Source: a virus
DNA length: 27,546 bases
Reading direction: 5' to 3' (one strand)
IMG/VR virus record: IMGVR_UViG_3300021519_001130
Span: 1 to 27,546 of that record
The position numbers and the translations under genes are program-made. Each line of letters opens with the position of its first letter. Position 1 is the first letter of the stretch. Positions 1 through 5,226 of the stretch are shown in pieces. Below the pieces are notes generated by a model, which ran no database searches, was not told the origin of the DNA, and saw only the letters and a list, made by a program, of their open reading frames with translations.

Positions 1-84
1 GGTGCGACTGGCCCCGCAGGTGCTACTGGTGCGACAGGTGCTGCGGGTGCTACTGGTGCGACAGGTGCCACTGGTGCTGATGGA
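1..84 (+). repeat. Tandem 9-base-type Gly-X-Y coding repeat
   Basis: The DNA repeats ggtgcgact-like and ggtgctact-like 9-mers in tandem, encoding collagen-like triplets. The tract continues leftwards out of the window, so its full copy number is unknown. Such tracts often change length by slippage or recombination. Confidence 0.8.
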
Positions 85-603
85 GGAATGGGTACACAGA
101 CTTCATATTCTCCATCAATATATGCGGGTTCAACAATTGGAGCGGGACCAGGGGCAACACCAAACTTTAGTTTTACTTCAGGCAAAACAGCATCAAGTGA
201 CCAAACAGGTTCCTACGCAACAAGTGGAAAACTTGTACAATTTAGTGCAACAATTACGTGGAACAATGTTTCTAACATGTCTTCTATTACAACAAAAATT
301 GCTGATGCAGACATTACATCTAAACCAGGATTTTATATAACACTTCCAGCAAATGCTGCTCGCACAGCGTTTGTTTATGGTGGAGTTACGATTGAAACTT
401 CTGGTGGAAACGGAACAACCCTTGCGGGTGCAAAATATGAAGCCGTTATTGGAAGAACAGTTGCTGGTTCTGCTAATTTATATTTATTTACAAATGAAAA
501 AGAACCAAAACCTTTTGACTACGAACGTCCATTTGGAAGTGGTGGATGGGCAACTAGTAAAGGTAGTTTTATGACATTTAGTGGAGTATACGAAAAACAA
601 TAA
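1..603 (+). CDS. Collagen-like tail fibre / adhesin, 3' part (5' end outside window)
   Basis: Open from the first base to a TAA at 601-603, in frame 1. The visible part has 200 residues. The first 28 or so are perfect Gly-X-Y triplets (GAT, GPA, GAA, GAD), the signature of a collagen-like trimeric stalk. After them comes a globular region of about 170 residues rich in Gly, Thr, Ser and aromatic residues, probably beta-structured, ending FSGVYEKQ. Phage tail fibres commonly pair a Gly-X-Y stalk with a C-terminal receptor-binding or trimerisation tip, and I infer that role here. The gene lies on the opposite strand to the tail operon at 12-23 kb, so it has its own promoter outside the window. 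It could instead be a host-like surface protein, but the phage neighbours make a fibre more likely. The tip was not matched to any named family. Confidence 0.75.
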   Translation, partial: GATGPAGATGATGAAGATGATGATGADGGMGTQTSYSPSIYAGSTIGAGPGATPNFSFTSGKTASSDQTGSYATSGKLVQFSATITWNNVSNMSSITTKIADADITSKPGFYITLPANAARTAFVYGGVTIETSGGNGTTLAGAKYEAVIGRTVAGSANLYLFTNEKEPKPFDYERPFGSGGWATSKGSFMTFSGVYEKQ

Positions 604-764
604 CTAAGCAAATGATATAATATATTTAAAGGCAATGGAGTGAATCCACTAGGGTCACCCCACGCGCTGGTTCTGTATCACGCGCAGAGATAGAACCCAT
701 CTAATCTAAAAATGTGATATAAAAACTTGCAATTTCGCTTATTTAGATGGTTTAATAAGTGACT
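604..764 (+). other. Structured non-coding gap between the fibre gene and a small membrane gene
   Basis: No convincing ORF. Visible elements are: TATAAT at 616-621 just after the fibre stop, without a recognisable -35; two copies of CACGCGC at 661-667 and 679-685; a bulged hairpin whose arms are GGTTC...TATC and GATA...GAACC (about 669-696); and an 8-base inverted repeat, CCATCTAA (697-704) with TTAGATGG (743-750). Together these could be a terminator or attenuator, or a small structured RNA. I see no T-run typical of an intrinsic terminator, and no tRNA cloverleaf. Confidence 0.4.
697..750. repeat. 8-base perfect inverted repeat, 38-base spacer
   Basis: CCATCTAA at 697-704 is the exact reverse complement of TTAGATGG at 743-750. 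It precedes the small membrane gene by about 15 bases. It may be a protein-binding site or an RNA stem. The function is unknown. Confidence 0.45.
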
Positions 765-920
765 ATGTTTATCTTCTTAATTATATTAGCAGCACTAATT
801 TTTCTTGCACATAAAACAGTTATGAACGCTGTAGAAAAATATAACTATGGACACAGTGTTTGCGAAGAGTGGCGCGAGTTTGAGCGCCAGTTCCAGTACG
901 AGGATGCTTTTAAGTTCTAA
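765..920 (+). CDS. Small single-pass membrane protein (51 aa)
   Basis: ATG at 765-767, TAA at 918-920; a GTG six bases upstream is an alternative start. The product begins MFIFLIILAALIFLAH, one strongly hydrophobic N-terminal helix of about 15 residues. A charged, aromatic-rich tail follows (KYNYGHSVCEEWREFERQF). I do not recognise a family. The layout fits a small holin-like or membrane-anchored accessory protein. No strong Shine-Dalgarno is visible. Its 3' end overlaps the 3' end of the convergent nuclease-like gene by 11 bases (910-920), so this is the junction of the two transcription units. A short ORF like this can arise by chance, but the clean membrane-helix and charged-tail pattern favours a real gene. 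Confidence 0.5.
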   Translation: MFIFLIILAALIFLAHKTVMNAVEKYNYGHSVCEEWREFERQFQYEDAFKF

Positions 921-1419
921 CTGAACGCTTCTCTTGACGAGCCAAGAGCCAGTCAACCAATTCATCAAACGGTCGGATATACTGCTTTGGGCACAATAGC
1001 CATGTTTCTTCAATCTGGCGATACTTGTCAAAACCAGTAAACGGGTACCAATATTGCTCTGTTGACGTTGGAACAACAAGTATTTCTTTGCTCACCTGAG
1101 AAATTAGGGCAACCGCAAGTGGCTTTTCCGCTTTTGCATACCATCCAGAACGGGTATCCACGATAATGCTATTACGGGAGAAATCGCTTGGGTCTGCCGT
1201 AAAGTTCTGTCCTTGAGACTTGACCTCAAGACAGCCAGGCATATTGTTGAATTCAATGTCTTTTTCAAACTTGGTCATGTAGTCGCGCTCTTCATCTGTT
1301 TTTGCAATTTGCACTTCATTTGCATAGCAAATAATCCCAAAGTTATTCAAGCGTTCAGCAACAACTTTTGCCCACTTCCCACCAATATGGTATGACTTCT
1401 CGTAATTGAATTGACTCAT
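910..1419 (-). CDS. PD-(D/E)XK nuclease-like protein
   Basis: A 169-residue protein with a plausible PD-(D/E)XK arrangement. Glu22 lies in an N-terminal helix (KVVAERLNNFG), Asp54 in KDIEF, and Glu65-x-Lys67 in CLEVKS. Members of this fold include Holliday-junction resolvases, restriction enzymes and phage exonucleases. The length suits a minimal single-domain nuclease. The C-terminal half (SGWYAKAEKPLAVALIS, then TWLLCPKQYIRPF) resembles phage proteins that cover the nuclease core, but I cannot name a subfamily. The start overlaps the thioredoxin stop at 1419 by one base, so it is the last gene of the leftward operon. The nuclease call rests on the motif only; substrate and activity are unknown. 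Confidence 0.5.
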   Translation of the reverse strand: MSQFNYEKSYHIGGKWAKVVAERLNNFGIICYANEVQIAKTDEERDYMTKFEKDIEFNNMPGCLEVKSQGQNFTADPSDFSRNSIIVDTRSGWYAKAEKPLAVALISQVSKEILVVPTSTEQYWYPFTGFDKYRQIEETWLLCPKQYIRPFDELVDWLLARQEKRSVRT

Positions 1420-1730
1420 TACTTGCTAATCATAGCAAGAATTTGTGTCTTTCCTTTTGCTCCAACTTCACGTTTTACCATTTCTCCATTTTCAAATAAA
1501 ATTAAAGTTGGGATACTCATAACATTATACCTTTGCGCAATGTCACCATGCTCATCAATATCCAATTTTGCAATCAAAACAGAATCCGAATGCTCTGCAT
1601 CAATATCCTTCAAGACTGGGGCAATTGCCTTACATGGTCCACACCATTCCGCCCAGAAGTCAACGAGTACTGGTATGGGCGATGTCTTAATAACTTTTTC
1701 AAAATCTTTGCTATTTAAATGGACAATCAT
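1419..1730 (-). CDS. trxA: Thioredoxin
   Basis: A 103-residue, single-domain thioredoxin of normal family length. The active site WCGPCK (Cys30, Cys33) follows a DFWAEWC strand, and the cis-proline motif SIPTLILFENG comes later. It is a cytoplasmic dithiol-disulphide reductant. In phages it could feed a ribonucleotide reductase, act as a polymerase processivity factor as in T7, or protect against redox stress; none of these partners is visible here. ATG at 1728-1730 overlaps the ferredoxin stop (TAATG), so the two are translationally coupled. No thioredoxin reductase gene is seen in the window, so a host reductase is presumably used unless the adjacent ferredoxin takes part. Annotation is secure; the physiological role is inferred. 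Confidence 0.93.
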   Translation of the reverse strand: MIVHLNSKDFEKVIKTSPIPVLVDFWAEWCGPCKAIAPVLKDIDAEHSDSVLIAKLDIDEHGDIAQRYNVMSIPTLILFENGEMVKREVGAKGKTQILAMISK

Positions 1731-1978
1731 TACTCCGCCTCAATAAAGATACATTCGCCTGGACACTCTTCTGCTGACTCAACAACATCATCAAGTCTGT
1801 CGTCTGCGAATGAAGCCAAGCCAGCCGCGCCTTCTGGGTTCCCCACAGCGGCCGCATAAATCTTGTCCCCTTCTCGCACATACGCAAGACCGTCTGGCAT
1901 CATATGAAACACATCTGGGGCTATCTCGGCGCATAGTCCATCTCCAGTACATAGGTCTTGGTCAATCCAAACGCGCAC
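1730..1978 (-). CDS. Small [3Fe-4S]/[4Fe-4S] ferredoxin
   Basis: An 82-residue one-cluster ferredoxin beginning VWIDQDLCTGDGLC. Ligands are Cys10 and Cys16 with Asp13 in the usual position of the second cysteine (C-x2-D-x2-C), then Cys72 or Cys76 in ECPGECIFIE. This pattern occurs in actinobacterial [3Fe-4S] ferredoxins that serve cytochromes P450, and in Asp-ligated [4Fe-4S] ferredoxins. A 36-residue stretch between the motifs is Ala/Gly rich. The start is GTG at 1976-1978, overlapping the upstream TAG by one base (TAGTG). It is coupled to both neighbours and followed by thioredoxin, so a low-potential electron carrier is co-expressed with a dithiol carrier. The redox partner is unknown; no P450 or oxygenase is visible in the window. 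Confidence 0.85.
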   Translation of the reverse strand: MRVWIDQDLCTGDGLCAEIAPDVFHMMPDGLAYVREGDKIYAAAVGNPEGAAGLASFADDRLDDVVESAEECPGECIFIEAE

Positions 1979-2268
1979 TATTTTCCTTCTAGATGGTCAG
2001 GGATTCCATTTCCGTCTTTGTCTTCTTCGGAGTTACGGCCAGTTGAAATCATTAGGCCTGCAAGTGTACCAGTAATAAACGTGGCAACGCTTGAAAGAAC
2101 GCCAAAGAACATCTTGTCGTTTTCGGCCTGAGCACCAATCGGTTGTGTTACGAATACAAGTGCCCATAAAACACCAATAGTTGTAATCATCAATACGAAG
2201 CCGAGCATGCAGCCAATAACAAATTTTAGACGGGCGTCAAGTTCTGCTGATGTAAGACGTTTTTTCAC
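1978..2268 (-). CDS. Two-pass membrane protein with acidic Asp-rich tail (96 aa)
   Basis: Start taken as GTG at 2266-2268, which overlaps the lipoprotein stop as GTGA. A longer reading upstream would run through the lipoprotein gene. The protein has hydrophobic segments at about residues 16-40 and 53-75, a short loop between them, and a C-terminal tail with DKDGNGIPDHLEG. That tail resembles Ca-binding DxDxNG loops. I recognise no named family. Two short helices and a charged tail fit a holin-type or other phage membrane protein. It belongs to a coupled set of three small membrane or exported proteins (2811-1978). Function is unproven. Confidence 0.7.
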   Translation of the reverse strand: MKKRLTSAELDARLKFVIGCMLGFVLMITTIGVLWALVFVTQPIGAQAENDKMFFGVLSSVATFITGTLAGLMISTGRNSEEDKDGNGIPDHLEGK

Positions 2269-2492
2269 GGTGCGGTTGTCTCCTGTGTTGGGGCGATTGT
2301 TGTTTCGCTTGGATTGAATCCAAGAAGGTATTCTGTGCAGTTTCCATCTACTTTGCATCTCGGTAACTTACAATCCTCACTGGCCCAATTGTCTGGGTCT
2401 TGACATGAATAACGGTAACCGCCTTCGTATCCGCACGAAGCAAAAGAAAGTACAAAGGCAATAGGCGCGATAAACTTAGCAATCTTACGCAT
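2265..2492 (-). CDS. Small phage lipoprotein (75 aa)
   Basis: ATG at 2490-2492. The N-terminus MRKIAKFIAPIAFVLSFASC is a lipoprotein signal: basic n-region, hydrophobic core and a lipobox-like FASC with Cys20 as the lipidation site. The mature part is about 55 residues with four more cysteines (30, 41, 46, 52), probably two disulphides, and a Thr/Pro-rich end. It would be anchored on the outer face of the host membrane. Phage lipoproteins of this size are known in superinfection exclusion and receptor or DNA-injection blocking; that role is only a suggestion. It lies between a holin-like gene and a two-pass membrane gene, overlapping the latter by four bases. Confidence 0.7.
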   Translation of the reverse strand: MRKIAKFIAPIAFVLSFASCGYEGGYRYSCQDPDNWASEDCKLPRCKVDGNCTEYLLGFNPSETTIAPTQETTAP

Positions 2493-2493
2493 A

Positions 2494-2811
2494 CTATGCC
2501 TTATGGGCGATATACGCGCTCGCTGTGGCACTTCCCATACCAGAATCATTGAACGCTTTTGAGAACTCTTCTTTGCGTGCGCTTCCATCAACCTTATTGA
2601 AAACGCTATTAATTTCTTCAACACTGAGTTTCCCATCATCAAGAAATGCGCGCGACAGGCCCTCAATTACAGTTGCTACGCCAGCAATTCCAGCCATAAA
2701 GATTGCCTTCCAAAGAGGAACTCCTGCAATTGTTCCAGCGCCAATAACGCCCAATCCAGATGCTGCAAATGTTGCCATGATGCGCAAGACGATACTTTTA
2801 ACCTGTTCCAT
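2494..2811 (-). CDS. Holin-like membrane protein (105 aa)
   Basis: The N-terminal half has two hydrophobic segments (about residues 8-28 and 30-50) separated by a short turn with PLWKA. Next come IEGLSRAFLDDGKLSVEEIN and a hydrophilic C-terminal half. This layout (two small-residue helices, WKA motif, then a DDGK-LxxEEI segment) is common in holin-like proteins of actinophages, including relatives of the r1t holin group. The DDGKLSVEEI segment also resembles an EF-hand loop. ATG at 2809-2811 overlaps the upstream TAA by one base. It is far from the endolysin at 23 kb, which has its own holin-like neighbour, so a non-lytic membrane role remains possible. Confidence 0.55.
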   Translation of the reverse strand: MEQVKSIVLRIMATFAASGLGVIGAGTIAGVPLWKAIFMAGIAGVATVIEGLSRAFLDDGKLSVEEINSVFNKVDGSARKEEFSKAFNDSGMGSATASAYIAHKA

Positions 2812-2987
2812 TACTGTTGCGCTCTACCCTTTTTATCTTGATGAGTACGCAAAGGATGCCCTAGTGGGAGGTATTGACGGCGCTTCCCAGCCTTTGTTCC
2901 AGGAACAATCTCCACTTCACCAGTAAGAGGATTTTTGCGCGTGCGGCCTTCTCCAGAACCTGGTTTGCCTTTTTTCTGTTTTCCCAT
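2811..2987 (-). CDS. Small highly basic protein (58 aa)
   Basis: ATG at 2985-2987, TAA at 2811-2813. The product starts MGKQKKGKPGSGEGRTRKNP and ends with QDKKGRAQQ. Lys and Arg are very frequent with few acidic residues and no hydrophobic core, so it may be disordered and bind nucleic acid or the ribosome. The stop overlaps the next ATG (TAATG), which supports a genuine, coupled gene. I do not recognise a family and no Shine-Dalgarno stands out. Confidence 0.6.
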   Translation of the reverse strand: MGKQKKGKPGSGEGRTRKNPLTGEVEIVPGTKAGKRRQYLPLGHPLRTHQDKKGRAQQ

Positions 2988-3028
2988 AGAGATAATAATA
3001 ATCTTTTGAGGAACTGAAATGGTTTAGG

Positions 3029-3451
3029 CTAGAAAGGCAATGTATCCTGCGGGAATTCGCTTTCAATGACCGCTGAGTTGCCTGATTCAACCACCTTGAA
3101 CCCATCTGAGCGCTCCAGGACCATGTGAACGTAGTTATGCAATCCCCAGTTTTCAACTAGATTGCGAATTACTGATTCAGCAGCCAGGGTTGAGCATGTG
3201 TATAAGTCAAACTGCACAAACGGTGGGTTTGTTTCATCCCAAACGTGCATTGCAATATGCGAAGTCTCAATCAAGCAACCGACCGTCATTCCCCTATTAC
3301 CCTCTTTGGTGACATAGGCAGCAATCGGTCCAGCGGCAATTTTCATTCCAATTTCCTCTACGAGTTTTTCAATCCATAGAAGAGCAGCACCTTTATCCAT
3401 CGGCGGGTTGCTCATGTACCCATTTAAGAGTAGATGATTATGTAGTGCCAT
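3029..3451 (-). CDS. S-adenosylmethionine decarboxylase-like (SpeD/SpeH family)
   Basis: 140 residues, close to the ~125-residue prokaryotic SpeH proenzymes. The core IETSHIAMHVWDE aligns with the pyruvoyl-forming ESHxTxH segment of SpeH: Ser64 is the residue that would become the pyruvoyl group, His69 matches the catalytic or processing His, and FDLYTC supplies the Cys (Cys86). In SpeH the self-cleavage occurs at Glu-Ser; here the residue before Ser is Thr63, with Glu at 62. Classical members decarboxylate AdoMet to feed aminopropyl groups into spermidine. Some relatives in bacteria and phages decarboxylate arginine or ornithine instead, so the substrate is uncertain. No spermidine synthase is seen in the window. 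It starts one base after the WhiB stop. Confidence 0.78.
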   Translation of the reverse strand: MALHNHLLLNGYMSNPPMDKGAALLWIEKLVEEIGMKIAAGPIAAYVTKEGNRGMTVGCLIETSHIAMHVWDETNPPFVQFDLYTCSTLAAESVIRNLVENWGLHNYVHMVLERSDGFKVVESGNSAVIESEFPQDTLPF

Positions 3452-3452
3452 A

Positions 3453-3851
3453 TTAAAATCCGTTCTGTATGAGCCAGTTCTGCTCTTCCCTATTGACTAT
3501 TTGATTATAGGTGTTCGTAGCCCTGCTATTTGCGAGGCCAACCCTGTTATGTCTGATGTTGAACCGCCTTCGGATTGCATCTCTTTGCCTCTCCGTGAAC
3601 CCACCCCAAATGCCAAACGCTTCCCACTGTACCGAGTACTCCAAACACTTCTTTCTGACAGGGCATGTCTGGCAGATTTCAATCGCTTTTTTCTGGTTAT
3701 CAAGTTGGTCCTTATTCATTCCAAAGGTCGGGAACCACCATGATGTATCGTAACCAGAGCAAATACCTCCTTCTGGGGGGAACGGTGCGGCATTCCTATT
3801 TTCTGAAGCAATTGCTCTTTGTGTTCTGGAATAAACGTCTACATCAGTCAT
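3453..3851 (-). CDS. WhiB-family iron-sulphur transcription regulator
   Basis: A 132-residue Wbl protein with all family features. The four cluster cysteines are Cys31 (GGICSG) and Cys60, Cys63, Cys69 (CxxCxxxxxC in ICQTCPVRKKCLEY). The G[I/V]WGG turn is FGIWGGFTERQR at about 79-90, followed by a basic stretch (RDAIRRR) and a longer C-terminal tail. Wbl proteins bind a [4Fe-4S] cluster, contact sigma factor and are confined to Actinobacteria and their phages, so this gene is the best host indicator in the window. Phage Wbl proteins can interfere with host WhiB regulators. AGGAA lies about six bases before ATG 3849-3851. The gene follows the frameshift gene by 15 bases and precedes the SpeD-like gene. 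Confidence 0.95.
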   Translation of the reverse strand: MTDVDVYSRTQRAIASENRNAAPFPPEGGICSGYDTSWWFPTFGMNKDQLDNQKKAIEICQTCPVRKKCLEYSVQWEAFGIWGGFTERQRDAIRRRFNIRHNRVGLANSRATNTYNQIVNREEQNWLIQNGF

Positions 3852-3866
3852 TTGTTTCCTATTCGT

Positions 3867-4112
3867 TTAGTACTGGCCGTTGTAAGACCAGTTATGTCTT
3901 TCCTTGAGTAACTTAATTGCAATAGAGAATATCAGGTTCTCATCAAAAGTAAAAATCCGCTGTGAAAGAAAAATCTGGTGGATATGTGAATGGCTAAACT
4001 CTGGACACTCTTGTGGGTCCACTGCATTTGACTGTAATACCTGGGCGATAACTACGGCAGTTGCGTAAACGCGTTGCCAGTATCTTGGGTCATCGCCCTC
4101 TACAGAAAAGGG
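3867..4112 (-). CDS. -1 frame extension of the 4100-4324 gene (no own start codon)
   Basis: Reading in the -1 frame relative to the upstream gene gives about 80 coherent residues to TAA at 3867-3869. They include VEGDDPRYWQRVYATAVVIA, then CPEFSHSHIHQIF and KLLKERHNWSYNGQY. The composition is protein-like (aromatics, alternating hydrophobic helices). The frame opens at about 4130 after a TGA, and there is no ATG, GTG or TTG until an internal GTG about 30 codons in. Access is therefore best explained by ribosomal slippage at CCCTTTT (4106-4112), giving a fusion of about 150 residues. A one-base assembly error in the CCCCTTTT run is the main alternative. No family recognised. WhiB follows 15 bases after the stop. 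Confidence 0.6.
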   Translation of the reverse strand, partial: PFSVEGDDPRYWQRVYATAVVIAQVLQSNAVDPQECPEFSHSHIHQIFLSQRIFTFDENLIFSIAIKLLKERHNWSYNGQY

Positions 4113-4324
4113 GCCGTTACTCGTTTCTCATAGAGACTGCAGACCATTTCCCAAGTCTCATTAGATGGTGGCCCAGATTCAACGTGTGTAGCGACAGACA
4201 TGCGCTGCTTGCTATCAAATAATTTTGCATCTCTGAGAGAAATACCAATCTCCTCAAGTGCATCAACAATTCTTACCGACTTAAGAAGGCGATGCTGGTG
4301 TTCGTACGGATTCTCTAATTGCAT
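4100..4324 (-). CDS. Hypothetical protein (74 aa), upstream half of a probable -1 frameshift pair
   Basis: Begins MQLENPYEHQHRLLKSVRIV and has a compact helical look (DALEEIGISLRDAKLF). It ends with YEKRVTAPFL at TAG 4100-4102. I do not recognise it. Its last codons, GCC CCT TTT CTG TAG, contain a textbook XXXYYYZ slippery heptamer one codon before the stop, and a coding -1 frame continues for about 80 residues. The 74-residue form would be the default product and the roughly 150-residue form the frameshift product. It sits between a small membrane protein gene and the WhiB gene in the same leftward operon. Confidence 0.65.
   Translation of the reverse strand: MQLENPYEHQHRLLKSVRIVDALEEIGISLRDAKLFDSKQRMSVATHVESGPPSNETWEMVCSLYEKRVTAPFL
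4106..4112 (-). promoter_or_regulatory. Candidate -1 ribosomal slippery heptamer CCCTTTT
   Basis: On the - strand the zero-frame codons GCC CCT TTT give C CCT TTT, an exact X-XXY-YYZ heptamer. Slipped tRNAs would re-pair on CCC and TTT. It lies one codon before the TAG. No clear downstream stem-loop was identified by eye. Confidence 0.55.
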
Positions 4325-4343
4325 CTATTCCCTCAATCATTGT

Positions 4344-4538
4344 TTAATTCTTGAACCGCCCTTGCGAGTTCCTGTTGAAGACATTAGCAGTGTTTCGGTA
4401 AACTTCCAAATCTTGTTGAGCCTCATTTAACTGCTGATTCAATACACCAAGGCTTAATCCAGCCAAAGTAAATAAAACAACGAACAAGAATGCACAAAGC
4501 CACCCGACTATGGCAACCAAGATTAAAAGGAAAGTCAT
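4344..4538 (-). CDS. Small membrane protein with coiled-coil tail (64 aa)
   Basis: One long hydrophobic N-terminal segment (residues about 3-33, TFLLILVAIVGWLCAFLFVV and on) is followed by an amphipathic, Gln/Asn/Glu-rich helix (NQQLNEAQQDLEVYRNTANV). This suggests a membrane-anchored coiled coil. No family assigned. The start overlaps the upstream HTH-like gene by four bases (ATGA). Confidence 0.7.
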   Translation of the reverse strand: MTFLLILVAIVGWLCAFLFVVLFTLAGLSLGVLNQQLNEAQQDLEVYRNTANVFNRNSQGRFKN

Positions 4539-4819
4539 TCCAGCGGTGCTCGCCCACCAGCGATAATTTTGCGCGCAAGCGCAACCATCTGCTGGATTAA
4601 AGGTTTTGACACCTTCAACTCTTCGGCAATCTCAAAATATGATAGCCCATCTTTATCTGGTCCACCAAATTCGCAAGATTCTTTAATCGCCAAAGCGCGC
4701 GCCTCAATGATTTGGCGGCGCAATTCAGCCACTGCTGGGAGCATTTCTGAATGAAGTTTCTTTGACCGCTTTACTGGGTCTGCTTCACGCAATATTTCTT
4801 TAAGTTTTGCCTCAATCAT
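4535..4819 (-). CDS. Small HTH-containing protein (94 aa)
   Basis: ATG at 4817-4819 preferred, because TTGGAG lies five bases upstream; a GTG at 4823-4825 is the alternative. The N-terminal half is a charged helix (LREADPVKRSKKLHSEMLPA). The C-terminal half contains SYFEIAEELKVSKPLIQQMV, which reads as a helix-turn-helix (helix, ELKVS turn, recognition helix), similar to sigma region 4 or small phage regulators. It may be a DNA-binding regulator. It is coupled between RusA and a membrane protein gene. Target unknown. Confidence 0.6.
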   Translation of the reverse strand: MIEAKLKEILREADPVKRSKKLHSEMLPAVAELRRQIIEARALAIKESCEFGGPDKDGLSYFEIAEELKVSKPLIQQMVALARKIIAGGRAPLE

Positions 4820-4821
4820 GT

Positions 4822-5226
4822 TCACTCCAACTCGGTTATTTCCATAATGATTTTAGATTCTCCAGATATTACTGGTGCCTCAAAAGTGAGACGCCTTACA
4901 ATGTCTGGACCATCTTCCCAAAGTATACCAGCATCAACAAGTCCATCTATACAGGCCTTCGCTACGGGGAAGTGTCCGCCAGTGTCTGCCCTACCTTGAC
5001 GATTTCTTCGGTGCGGAGTGAACGTTATTTCAACGGCTTTAAGTTTTTTTGGTATTTTTCTTGCTATTGCCACTGTTGCCGTTGCGTCGCGCCACTCTTT
5101 TACAAGTTTTGCTCTTTGCATGTGGTGAATTGTGCGCTCTTTATTTAGCGTCCAAAGTTTCTCTCCCCACACTTCAACAACAAATGTGCGTAACTCTTTA
5201 GGCTGCTTATTTTTCTTTGGAGGCAT
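4822..5226 (-). CDS. rusA: RusA-like Holliday junction resolvase
   Basis: 134 residues from ATG 5224-5226 (a TTG four codons upstream is possible), matching the ~120-residue RusA family. The characteristic segment is GRADTGGHFPVAKACIDGLV followed by AGILWEDGPDIV. It provides the acidic residues (Asp after Arg-Ala, Asp before Gly-Leu, Glu-Asp before Gly-Pro) and the conserved Lys of RusA. The N-terminal strand VEVWGEKLWTLNKERTIHH resembles the family's substrate-binding start. RusA dimers cut four-way DNA junctions, resolving recombination or replication intermediates before packaging. It overlaps the CmoA-like gene end by about 20 bases. The first acidic motif departs from the usual DxDN (here ADTGG), so activity should be treated as probable rather than certain. 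Confidence 0.8.
   Translation of the reverse strand: MPPKKNKQPKELRTFVVEVWGEKLWTLNKERTIHHMQRAKLVKEWRDATATVAIARKIPKKLKAVEITFTPHRRNRQGRADTGGHFPVAKACIDGLVDAGILWEDGPDIVRRLTFEAPVISGESKIIMEITELE

Noticed and set aside
616-621. TATAAT as a promoter -10 element
   Set aside because: No -35 match at the right distance, and the region is AT-rich, so it is mentioned only within the gap entry.
630-710. Possible tRNA or tmRNA in the structured gap
   Set aside because: No acceptor stem, T-loop or anticodon arrangement fits; the hairpins do not make a cloverleaf.
795-1079. Leftward 94-residue ORF with basic, hydrophobic sequence
   Set aside because: Lies in another frame of the nuclease-like and small membrane genes, has no plausible protein character and no ribosome site.
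4106-4112. Reading the 4100-4324 break as a pseudogene
   Set aside because: The break falls exactly at a canonical slippery heptamer and both halves remain protein-like, so frameshifting is preferred, though a homopolymer sequencing error is not excluded.
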